Made by a program: the position numbers and the translations under genes. DNA of 64,000 nucleotides from NCBI GenBank assembly GCA_036435485.1, contig CM071596.1:58019001-58083000 (forward strand), given 5' to 3'. Shown here one piece after another: positions 53,076 through 64,000 of the stretch. The stretch comes from Saposhnikovia divaricata (lineage: Eukaryota > Streptophyta > Magnoliopsida > Apiales > Apiaceae). Each line of letters starts with the position of its first letter. The stretch's first letter is position 1. The notes under the pieces are model-generated. The model worked only from the letters and a program-made list of their open reading frames with translations, was not told the DNA's origin and did not search any database.

Positions 53076-56000
53076 TATAACGCCTTAGAAAATTTTTGAT
53101 ATTTATAATTAGTTATTTAATATTAAATGTGAATTATGAGACGTGAATATTTTTGAGGAGGTAAAATATGTGTGATATCATTTTGTGGGTTTATGTGATG
53201 ATTTATATGTGTCGGATAAGTCTACGTATTTTTATTTTATTTTTGGGGATTAAATCCTATTTAAATCATGTGCTATTTATCTTCTAAGAATTTTATAAAA
53301 TCATCGGGATTAGTAAAAATTACAAAATCTTTTGCATTATTAACTTTATTAGTTTATTTGAGTTTTAAAAATATTAGATAGATTTATTTTGATTTTTAAA
53401 GATTTTAAAATGATTTTACGGATTGATTTGTGTTTTATGGATTTAATCTTGTAAAATTCATATTTAATTCGTTTTTGATCCTAAAAATATTTTAAAAATA
53501 ATTATGTGTTCCTAATTTTATGCTCTCTATTTTAAATATGTAAAATTTATTTTTACCTCAATATCCTATATACTTTGCAATTTATAACTTTTATTGAATG
53601 AATTGTATAAGTAAATTTCGAATTATCAAATATTCTAACTACCCTTTCCCCTTTTCATTCCCTTAAATCCCTAAATTTCCTAATTAGAGAACCCAGTCCT
53701 TTTTTTTATTTCATCTCTCTCTAGATTATTCTGGAAAATCTCTCTCGAAGGTTTTTCTTTTTCTCCCTTTTGGACTCTCATTTTCTTCCATCTTAATCCC
53801 TCCCTTCCGACTGGTGTTCCTTTCCTCTGTGTTTCCCGCGAGTGTACATACTGATGAGTATATATATATAGGTGTGTGTGTGTGTGTGTGTGAGATCCGA
53901 TTGTGGAGTGTGTGGTGTCTAGTTGTCTTGGCGATTATTCTTGAAAGAATCGAGCCTATTCCTCTTGTCCAATGCTGTTGTATGTGTAGCGTTGTGTGGG
54001 TGTATTGATGAGCTGGTGTGAGGGGGTTTGATTTCGCGGCTGCGTCCCTGTTTCCCCTCCCATGTTTATCGATGCTGCTGCGTATGAGCCTTGGACCAGT
54101 TGCTTGCTGTGTGTAATGTGATTGGGGTGTTGTGCGTGTGTACTGTGTGTGTGCGTGTGTGTAAATTTTGTGCGTGTGTGAGTACTGTGTGCGTGTGCGA
54201 TGGCTATGTTGCCACGAGGGATTTCAGAGTTATGTTGGGTGATGAAATGCTGGGCTTTAGTTATGAATTGTTGTGATTGCCGTATAGTTTGACTGTTTAA
54301 TTGGCATTTGTTCTTGTTTGTATTAAGTTTTAAATAAATACTCTGTGTAACTAGTTCAGAGAAAATTCTTGTTAATTGTGTTCGTATAAATGGTGTGGAG
54401 TTTCGAGAAGGAAACCCAAATTAGGGTACCCTCAAAATTTTGTCCCCTCGACAATGATTTTATTTGAGTCAAGGGTAAATTCGCGATGATGATTCGTGAG
54501 CCAAAATTTAATTTTAATAATTACATAATAAATTTATTTAATTTCGTATTTGTAAATTTTGAGTTGTATATCGGATTGGTATAAATTATTAAATATGCAG
54601 TGAATTATTCGGATTGAGATAATAATAGTTCTTGTTATTAGTAAGTGGTTGATTATAAATTATATGTGGAGTATGATGACTTTTGTTGGTTTTGTGTCGG
54701 ATGTACCCCGACTGGTAGTGTAAATATACAAAGGGGATGCTGTCGAAATTTTCTAAAAATTATAAATTTTCTAGAACCCCTAATTGTATATTTCTCGAGT
54801 TATATTTATATACACTACAATTTGAATTAATATTTGAATTATATTTTATTTATGTGATTACTTGCTAAATGTTTTCTGATTATATTAATACGTTCTATCG
54901 GTGGTCTATATTTGATATTATATTAGTTAAGTAAATACATTTAGGATATTATCGCAAGGGTAGATTAAGATTAGACGTTCGAAGAGGAACGTCGAATATT
55001 GAATAGAATTCTGAAATAGTGTTTTTATATGTGTAGATTCGAAGGACGTAGACTTAAGGGATAAAGGAAAGGCAAAGGCTGAGGGCTTTTGAGCTAAGTG
55101 ACTAGCGTGAAAGTACTTGGTTAAGGCAAGTGACTCGAACCTTATGCTGAAGTCCTGAATTCATGAACTGCTTATGAATTGTGATTAAATTCCTGTACTT
55201 TGCTATTTATTCTTTACAAATTGTTGCTTACCTTTTGTACCCTGTTATTTATCCTTATGAATTAATTGTTTAAACCCTCGTACCTTATTGTTGATGCCAT
55301 GAATAATTGTGTAAACTCTTGAACCCTACTGTCACACTAAACACCCTAATCCTTGCTAAACTCTAAACCTTAAATTATAAGTCATGCCTTGCTCTGTCAT
55401 AAACCTTTTCTTTTCACTTAATTCCTAAATTACCCAAATAAAATCCTACTCTGAACCCCTGGAACCCTATTTCTAAAAACCCTAACACCTACTTTATTTC
55501 TCATTAGCTAATGACCCTTTTCATTGATGTGATCTTGTTTACCTAAAACCTACAAAATTTAAATTAATATTTTCTTACCTCACCTCCTTATAATATCATG
55601 TGCTTGGCAAATACTTATTCTTAAATACCTTTGAATCACTCTTAAATTCCCTGCCTTGTGTACCTGTTGCAATTATATTTAAAAGCTTCCCTGACTTTTA
55701 TTCTTTTATAAATGCAAATCAAAACGGCTTATTTATTTAAAAATCCTTAAACTGGGCTGATCTGTTATCAGTGAGTTTAAGGACCGAAAAGTGAAATGTT
55801 TCTAAAAGTTTTAAAGGTTTTATTGTGAGGGATTCCCTCAAAAATGTTTTCTATGGATTCCTTCAGATTGGAGAGCGTAAGAGGCCGGGTGACGCCGGTC
55901 CAGCATTTTTTAGCGTAAGAGGCTGGGGGAGTGTCCAGTCGAGCATTTGAAAGGCCAATGTGTTGCCTAATTGGGAACCCAATTTCAAAGGAAGGGCTGA

Positions 56001-56757
56001 TCACCCGTATTGTCCGTTGTCCGTGAAAAACCTCCAATCAAATTTAAATGTTTTATAAATGGAATTGCTCTAAAAAAAATGACTGCTCTCCCTCTTTACT
56101 TAGGAAATGGAATACAAACTGTCATATTCGGATAAGTTCAAAAATTGAGCCTTATATTATTGTACCCAGATTTCAGTTGTGAATTTTTATGCCTATATTA
56201 TCACTTGCTGAGCATTTGGCTCACTTCTTGCTATTGTTTCTAACCCCTTTTCAGTTAAAGAAGAAGATACTACTTAGAAGCTATATCTGGAGAAGTGTTT
56301 GTGGTGGACTATAGACTGGCTAACTTTGCAGGTAGAAGGTTGGACTTTTGGATTAGCAATCAAGACTTGTAGTAATAGTACCAGTTGGTTGTATTTATAT
56401 TGTTAAGTGTATGTAACTTTTGATTAAGGATTAATATTGTAATGTAATAACTTAGTTAGTAGTTGCTTGTTTCATACCACTACCTGCTAGAGATCCGGGT
56501 TAGTAGTGGGTTGCTATATTATGTTTTATTATTTTGTGACAGGTGAACTTGTATTGGTTTTTGGAATTGTTGTTTGGTAACTGGATGAAATTTGGGTTGG
56601 TTTGAATTATAGGTGGATAGCTCGAATTACGAATACATCATGTCGAATTTTTTAAAATTCCCCTGTATCAAAGTTTACTTTTAACAAATAATTTCCAATA
56701 ATTGAGTATTTTGTTATAAAAAGTATATTTTCAGTATAGGGAAGTCGGGGCGTTACA
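53076..56757 (+). mobile_element. Solo LTR of a gypsy (chromovirus-like) element, 3.7 kb
   Basis: It begins TATAACGCC (probably TGTAACGCC with TG changed to TA) and ends GGGGCGTTACA. A perfect 5-bp duplication ACACA flanks it (53071-53075 and 56758-56762). No PBS, PPT or coding sequence lies inside. A TATA-like run is at 53857-53870, followed by GT repeats. Positions 55957-55995 (ATGTGTTGCCTAATTGGG and onward) are the reverse complement of the outer LTR at 53040-53078, so it inserted into its own family. Confidence 0.8.
53872..53893. repeat. (GT)n microsatellite
   Basis: Short GT run inside the solo LTR; more GT-rich DNA at 54130-54200. Confidence 0.9.
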
Positions 56758-56762
56758 ACACA

Positions 56763-58108
56763 TTGGCCTTTAATGCTGGACTAGGACCACCCTACCCTCT
56801 TACGCTAAATAAAAGTGTTGGACTAGGACCACCCTAGCCTTTTATGCTTTTCCAATTTTTAAAAAAATTATTATTAATAATTTAAAACATTTCACTTTTC
56901 AGTCCTTAAACTCACTGATAACATATCAGCCCAGTATAAGGAATTTTAAAAACATCTTTAATTAATTAATCCATTTTAATGAGCGACAATAAAGGATTAA
57001 GAATCGGGGAAGTAGTCAATATAAGGTATCATAATCAAAGAAGTAAGATGGACTAAGCAGGGTATAGTTCAGCAAGACAGAATTATAAATTAATAAATCA
57101 GCAAGGTATCATTAATAAGTTAGAGAACAAGCAATCATTAAGATTCTAGAAATTAAACAGCAATTATAAGGAAATTCAGGAATAAAGTGATCTGAAGTTC
57201 AACAACAGATTTAAGTACTGCACAAGCTATAACCACTTATTTCAATGGTTACTAACTGATAAAATTTTCATGGCAAAATTCGAATTTAAATAAAAGATTT
57301 GAATAATTCAAAACGAAGATTTAAGAAATTCTCAATTACCCATAGTCTCACTCTTATCAACTAAGCACTCATAGGCTTTAGCTGCCAACCTGGCCCGACA
57401 ATAATGAGTTGAATAAATAAGAAGATCTCAATTCATTCTTGGTTTTAACCGTCACTGAGCAACACATGCTTCAATGACAGTATAAACCTCGAATTATTTT
57501 ACATTCATTTATAGCGAAAATAATATCAGAGTAAATAGTTGTACAATAATTTGAAGAAAACATTCCTTGAAAAGTATTTGTTGAGGGAAAATCATGAATC
57601 ATATTCAGGAATTTTACAAAAAGATTTTTATAAATTTTTAAATCTTGGATTTCCTCTTTTCTAAAATATCAGTTAATTTCTTTTGAAGAATGTAAAATAT
57701 CACACGATTGAGGAATCCGGTAAAATACCATGTATTAGAATATTAACAAAAATGAGGAATATTTATATACAATAATTTTTTAAAGAGCCAACACCTGAAC
57801 GAAAGGTATTGAGGAATCCGATAAATATCAAGTATTGGAATATTAAAGATTAAGAATATTTATTTAAAATAATTTTAAAAGAATCAATACCTGAAAGATA
57901 GGTGGAGAGAATCAACAATTGAATAATATTTTTGAAAATAAACCCTTAAATACTAGTTGGAGGAAAATATTACTTGAAACAAATGTAAGGGGTATAGACC
58001 CTAGCGAAACGATTTGGAAGGAAACCTTAAAATCAATAGGGATATATTCACATCATTCAACATAAATATGAAGGGTATAAATGCTTGCAAGAAAGGATTC
58101 AAAAGAAC
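56763..58108 (-). repeat. Outer gypsy LTR, continuation
   Basis: The stretch at 56763-56860 carries two copies of TTGGACTAGGACCACCCTA-like sequence, corresponding in inverted form to the two GTAAGAGGC units of the inner LTR (55878-55940). The remainder to 58108 is AT-rich LTR-like DNA without frames. The start of this LTR was not located. Confidence 0.55.
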
Positions 58109-61100
58109 AGTAACACCCCCAGATCCGGGATCCGGTCGTTACGGTCTCCATTTCGGTCCACAATACTTGAACTTACTTCAATATAAAATAAATTACATCT
58201 TTATGACCCAACACAACAATATAAAACACACCCGTTATAGTCCCAGAGATGAAATCAGAGTAACAATCAAATTTTATTAATCACATTATGAGTTCTTACA
58301 ACCCAAAAGCATTTCAATATAATACATACTCTTTGCCATCCATTTACATAAGTCATACTAGCCCATATACTTGGTACTAAAAGGATGAATCTATCCTACC
58401 AATAGCTTTCTCTTCAGCTCTGGTAGTCTCATCATCCTTGCCAGCGTCGAGTGCGCCTTGTGCGAGTCATCTGGTCTAGCTGTTGTTGTGATATAATAAT
58501 AAAGCAAGGGTGAGCAATAGCCTACCAATAATAATGTATAACTAAACGATAATATATAACAGTTCAAAAGTATCTTTCAAACCATATGCCATGCATTTAC
58601 GTAAATGATGCCAGTATAACATAAACGATGAAGTTACGAGGTAACTCAAATTTCATATATAGGTGGAAATATCTGTTATGTCAAAGATAAGCAAGATATT
58701 ATCATTTATCATAAAAGAGGAACTTGCAGGAAAAATATTGCAATTCCAATTATAAATACTTTTCCAATACTGCCAACTATGATAATGTTGCAGAACATAA
58801 ATGAATTTGAATGATGAACTAATGCTGGAGTATTCACCGCGCCCGCTGTTCCAATCCTTACGATTATCAGTCACAGATTGTACAGCTCAATTTAGATTTA
58901 CTACCGGTAGAAGAAAGAACTGACGGATTTACTTGTCTACCGCCCTGTTAGATCTCCCCGGCCAACGGTTGGGCCAATAGGATGGACCGGCGCTACTCGG
59001 CCTCTTACACGACTCCAAGTTCGAAAAGAAGTTCACGACTCTGAACGTAAAGTTCGTCCCCCTTTCCCCAAGTATGATACTTGTTGATAAGACTCCACAA
59101 AATAGTCGTATCTAGTTGGAAAGGAAAATTCAACATCATATCTCCCAAGCTGCTGCTTGTTAGAGGATACCATCTTGTTCCAATAATCTTACCCCTTGAA
59201 TGATGAGAAGGTTACTCAAAGATTCAATTGATAAAAAGCAACCAAGTTGCGAGTGAAAAGAATAGTTTTACAAGATTTATGACCGGGAAGTCAACAAGAT
59301 AAATAACATTTCTCAAGTAAGGTTCCCCTATAATATGGAAGTTTGAGCGAGCATTTAAATCCTTTTAAGATAGATTTAAATGAAAAATAAGGAGTTGGGA
59401 ACCTTTCCTTGATAAAATAGTCGTAAAAAGACTCCGAAATATTTTACATAATATCTGGAGGTGAAAGATAATCTTCGAATAATATAAATCATTTTGAAAA
59501 AAAATTAAAAGAATTAAATAAATACTCCAAGAATATTTATTAACTCAATAATAATTACGGAATATTATTAAATCATAATATTGCTCGTAAGTAATCCTCG
59601 AATGAATATATAGAATTATTTACTAAATAAATCCCTCCTTAAATGAATATTCAAAATAATATTCATTAAAAAATTAAACTCCAATAATTATGTAAAATAA
59701 TATTCAATAAATAAGTCAAACCTTAAATGAATATTTGAAAATAATATTCATTTAATAAATAATCTTCTAAATGAATATCCAAATAATATTCATTTAGTAA
59801 TCAAAACTTTAAAGGAATATTCGAAATAATATCCCTTAAGTAAATAGAACTTCCAATGAATATTTTAAAATAATATTCATCAAGTACATAAAACCTTAAA
59901 TGAATATTCGAAAGTAATATTCATTTAATAAATAAAATTCCAATGAATGTCAAAATAATATTCATTAAATTATCAACTCTAAATGAATATTCGAAACTAA
60001 CATTCAATTAATATCTCTCGACTGAGATAATACTCGAATAACATTCTTCGAAAGACTTCCAAGTAATTGATACTTTATGGAAATATAAATAACGTTTAAT
60101 AATAACATTCCTCAAAATAAATAATAATCTGCCAATGGAATCCCTCCGGGTTTCCACGACTATCTATATCTCAAAACACCGACTCCCGGTCTATATTTAA
60201 GAATGAATATCATATGCTCTTCGCAAAGGGTCTTACCAAAACCATCCAGCTTATAACTGATAATTCGTATCTAGTCTATAAGCCAATATCAATTCAGGGA
60301 ACAGGTATCATAATATAATTTGACAATAGGCATGCATGATATGGCATATGTATCAGAAACAACAGATATACATATTATCACAACAACAGTTCCAAGGTAT
60401 TGGAAACTTGCCTGGTAATTGGGTGTGGGTAGAGATAGCGTGTCCTGGGTTTGCTTGATGATCTATAAACAATCATAACATTCGAGATTAACCACTTAAC
60501 ACCTTTTAAAAGTCTAAGTATAAACTTCACTTAAGTCGAAACACATTTTCGAATTATCTCGTTATACACCTTTTAGTGTAACTCTTTTTATCACTGATAC
60601 GATCCGACATTTGTTCATTATTAAGACATGTCATTATACCCACACTTGTTATATACTTATGTCGTACAAGCTCTAAAGTCGATCGATTACGAACCGAGAT
60701 TATACCTCGAGTTTTATCGTTCGTTTTCTAAGTTATAACTAAAGTTATACTTTTAAGGGGTTCGTTCGCAATTAACCTTGATCCAAACATTTTTATAAAA
60801 TCGGAAAATGATCCGTTTGACATGTGGTTTTCTCTCATACCTTCCTAATGACCTCTAGTATTTATTTACCAAGATTCACCACTGAGTAACATGATTTATG
60901 TGGGTTCAATTGAAGTTACAAACTTTTACTTACGGTTTCGAACCAATTTTAGTAATTTGACTATAACTGCTAAACCGTAAGTCGAAATGTTTCAATTCTT
61001 GCGCCAAAATGATCTATGGCTCGAGGTCTACAAGGACATGTCATGTTCATAACCAGTTAAGACAATTAACCCCACTGTGATGCACGAATTCTTTAAGGTT

Positions 61101-62775
61101 ATCGAAAATCGGGCATTACGACGGCTATAACTCGAACGATCCAAATTCGTACATGCCTCAAGCACATCATCAAAGCAACTCATGGCTTAACAACATCATT
61201 TACTACTGTCAAGAGGCTCTAAGGCCAGTGGTAAGGTCTCATGACCACCACACAACATAAACATAACAAATCTAGTCTTAAACAACTATTAACACAACAA
61301 TCAAGAACTCATCTTGCAACCCACTTAAGATCTCATCAAAACTTCATAAAACTCAAAGTAAGATCTAGGGTTTGGGTGAGATATACCTTCCTTGGAGTAT
61401 GTACTAGCCTTATAAAACCTTGTATAGCCATTAGAACACCTTAAACAAGCTTGGATCATCCAAAGAAACAATAAAACTAAAGTTAGTTCTTAAAAATTAC
61501 TATTCATCAGTTCAAAGATCGGCAAAAACGAGGCCCTTACCATGCTTTCTTCGATGAGGCTCCTAAAGGAGAGCTGTAGAGAATCTAACCAGATTTCCAA
61601 AAAGCTAAAGAACACCAAATTTCATTGAGAAACGAAGGAGATATGGCCGTTTGCAAATCAGTCCAGAAACTGTCAAGCATCAGGACAGTTTGCTTCTTCA
61701 ACTTGGGGAGGTGCTTTGACTAGGCTATACTACTTGGATTGCTATGAAATTTGGAGCGAATATTTCCCATGGAGTGGAGAGGCTTTGGTTAAATTTGGTG
61801 ATTTTATCATGGATAGAAATGGAGATATGAATTTTCTTCCTTGAGGGTGTTCTGCTGGGCAGTTTGTGGAGAAAGAGAGAGATATGGAGTTTCTTTGCTT
61901 CTCTTGCTTAGTGTTGTGTAATAAAATGAATTATTGATGAAAGTAAAATAATATCTTAGCCATAAAGCCACTTTATTAAAAGCATGAGGTCATGGATGAG
62001 GTTCTTGGAGTGGACAAGTGTTGATGAATTGTGGTGAGGAAGCTAAGTGCTTGGCTTGCTCTCTAAGTGTACTAGTTACTCTTGTAACTATTTAGTTACT
62101 TGGTCATATCCACTTGCACATGCATGCATCTTGATCCTCTGCTTGTTCTTTGTCCGGTTATTGCTCAATTTCATTGATCGTTCGTAAGAATATCTCAAGG
62201 ATTTCTAGTTAGGGTTTTACCGGAAACCTTCTAAATATTTATAATACTATTCTCCATCTTTCTCAATAATTCCCGAATTAAATTCCTTAATTCTTATTAA
62301 TAAATCCTTAAGTCTTCCAGTGTCCAGGGAAATCTCGGATAAAATAAAAGTGTTGTTTTTCAGAATCCGACAGCTTTTACATACAATTATTTTCCCCCTG
62401 GATCACTAATACGAACTCAGAAATCCGTTCTGAATACTTCTACATAGCGTCGTCTAATAATATTCTCATTTCCACTAAAAATACTATTCACTCTTTATTC
62501 TCTTATTATTCTTTTAGGGTTATATAGATGTCCAGGTTCTCTTTCGATCGTTCCTTAACCCTTTTTCGGAACCACTGGACTGATAACAGATATCGATTTG
62601 GATGACATAAGAATAACCTTCCCCCTTGGAATTATCAAATCTTAACTTCCTAGGAGATAGATAATTCTTATCTAGATTGTCAACCAATAGCATTCTTTAT
62701 GACACATAAGTATTTGAACCCATATTCATCCCATAATAAAAGTTTTAATTCCTACCAAAAATCGAGGTTCTTACA
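58109..62775 (-). repeat. Gypsy (chromovirus-like) LTR, about 4.7 kb
   Basis: On the - strand TGTAAGAACCTCGATTTTTG starts at 62775 next to a polypurine tract. It ends near 58109 with GATCTGGGGGTGTTAC. Short AATATTCATT-type words recur at about 59500-60010. No coding frames. It is the 3' LTR of an element whose body lies to the right, mostly outside the window. Confidence 0.65.
59480..60020. repeat. Degenerate array of TGAATATT words in a gypsy LTR
   Basis: About ten irregular units of 50-60 bp contain AATGAATATTCGAAA and AATAATATTCATT, so each unit is itself partly palindromic. Confidence 0.7.
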
Positions 62776-62800
62776 GTCTCCCCTCTTTAAAAGGATTCCG
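62776..62800 (-). other. Gypsy polypurine tract and end of pol
   Basis: On the - strand TTTTAAAGAGGGGAGAC directly precedes the LTR, after CCGGGACGGAATCC, the same arrangement as at 47223-47260. Confidence 0.6.
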
Positions 62801-64000
62801 TCCCGGAATCAAGTAGGAAACAAGAGTCGTTTGTCTGTCATTTCAACTTTCAGCTTCCGGGTCAATTCTTAGTCGTTCTATCCTTTCTCAGCACATCTAC
62901 TAGTGCTACAATACGTACTTTATCCTTTTTCCATCAACTTTGCTACTTTTCGTACAACACACTATTCAGGTTATGCTCTTACTCAGCCTTATCCTTATTG
63001 ATACCTGCAGTAACATTGGTATCACTATCACACTGCGAATTCGGAGGTAACCTCGCTCGCACTGTGCATTTCCTGATCGCTTTAATCTTCGCAATCTCGA
63101 TCAATATAGAGAAGTGGAAAGATTTATTGAGAGATCACTATGATCAATGAACATTTGTTATATTGCATAGTTAGTACAGAAGGGGGCCAGCCTTTAGTAC
63201 TTGACAAGCAATTAAACAAGTTATGGTATTCCACTTAGACTTCTATCACACAGACAGATAGTCACGTAATAGTACCTCCCCTCCTTAAAGGGTTGTTCTT
63301 CTCAATTCAAAAGGAAGATGAACAAGGGAGAAGAAAAGAAAAGAATTTCAAAGAATTATAGAAAGTTTTCATGATTGCAAAATATCATACTTAGAATTTA
63401 CCTCTGAATTATAGAGGTTTATCAAATAAGAAAAATAATCGCAAATGTATCAAATACTATGTTATCATAACCTCTCGTGTCAACATATCCTCGCTGCTCT
63501 ATCCACCATTCTATGGACAAATACTCTTGTTCAATCTTAGCGATACTCACATTCTGGAAATCCTTCAACCTTTCAGGTTAAATCTTAGATTTCTCACTTG
63601 ACATCATTATTACTGACATTCCATATCATGTTACTAGCTCTTTCATATTCATAACAATAACACTATCAGGTAGTCATCCCAAAGGTTTGTTAGAAAACCC
63701 ATTCATTAATCCATTCATAACATTCCTTGCTTCACATTCCATAATTATATTCCCCATCTTTTCTTTATCAATCACATCCTTCTTATTATTTGATTCTTAT
63801 TTACTTCTGTTATTTACTTCCACCTTCATCTCTTTATTAAGACATCTTTTGCACTTGGTACCTCCTTATTGGTATCCCGTCACATTTACTCTATAATCAT
63901 CACATTATTCCAATTTAAACTTTCCGAAATGAATCTGGCCGGTCCCTTTAACTTAGATCCAATATAATCTACTTCTGTCAACCTTGTTTCTCATCACTTG
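62801..64000 (-). other. Internal region of gypsy element, no coding sequence visible
   Basis: AT-rich, C-biased DNA with a second purine-tract-like sequence at 63276-63292 (inverted). No frame of pol is recognisable; either decayed or a non-autonomous element. Confidence 0.35.

Noticed and set aside
53814..54276. Cys/Val-rich small open frames
   Set aside because: Translation of GT repeats in the solo LTR.

Overview
The window is repeat-rich nuclear DNA from a flowering plant (core eudicot; an asterid is my guess from the style of the copia elements, not a demonstrated fact). Almost everything recognisable is transposable-element DNA, nested several layers deep. No intact host gene was found. 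Host genes appear only as exon fragments, some of them carried inside DNA transposons.

Region by region. (1) Positions 1-17896, + strand: the 3' part of an old, long Sirevirus-like Ty1/copia element (copia-1). It holds gag, protease, integrase, RT and RNase H remnants, then extra downstream ORFs, a polypurine tract and a 490-bp 3' LTR. It is interrupted by a CACTA transposon (3590-7723, TSD TCC) that carries exons of a MOR1/XMAP215-type gene and of a PSKR-like receptor kinase, and by a gypsy-type solo LTR (about 14140-15620). (2) 17897-22600: a patchwork with an ankyrin-repeat exon, an IBR5-like phosphatase exon and a decayed gypsy-associated gene. (3) About 22590-46480, - strand: an old copia element (copia-3) split by a second CACTA element (22728-28580, TSD CAT, with a ULP1-like protease gene, a DUF4216 fragment and a retrotransposon LTR) and by a complete young copia element (copia-2, 28910-42992, TSD CAATT). 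Both junctions restore the copia-3 reading frame once the insertions are ignored. (4) About 46690-64000: gypsy (chromovirus-like) LTRs, a hairpin MITE (47790-48100), a 5'-truncated L1-type LINE (48241-51864, 9-bp TSD), and a 3.7-kb solo LTR (53076-56757, TSD ACACA) sitting inverted inside an LTR of its own family.

The most interesting object is copia-2: 14.1 kb with LTRs differing by about three substitutions and one indel in 1.26 kb. Besides gag and pol it carries two large extra ORFs (989 and about 600 codons) in one frame, separated by a single UAG. The DNA just upstream of these ORFs holds seven copies of TTCnnGAA next to a TATA-like stretch. The LTR U3 region holds seven more in the same position relative to its own TATA. 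This looks like a U3-type promoter with two-unit heat-shock-element-like sites, placed a second time inside the element to drive the extra ORFs. Copia-1 shows a parallel layout with a different motif (ATCAG/CTGAT) and a distant relative of the first extra ORF.
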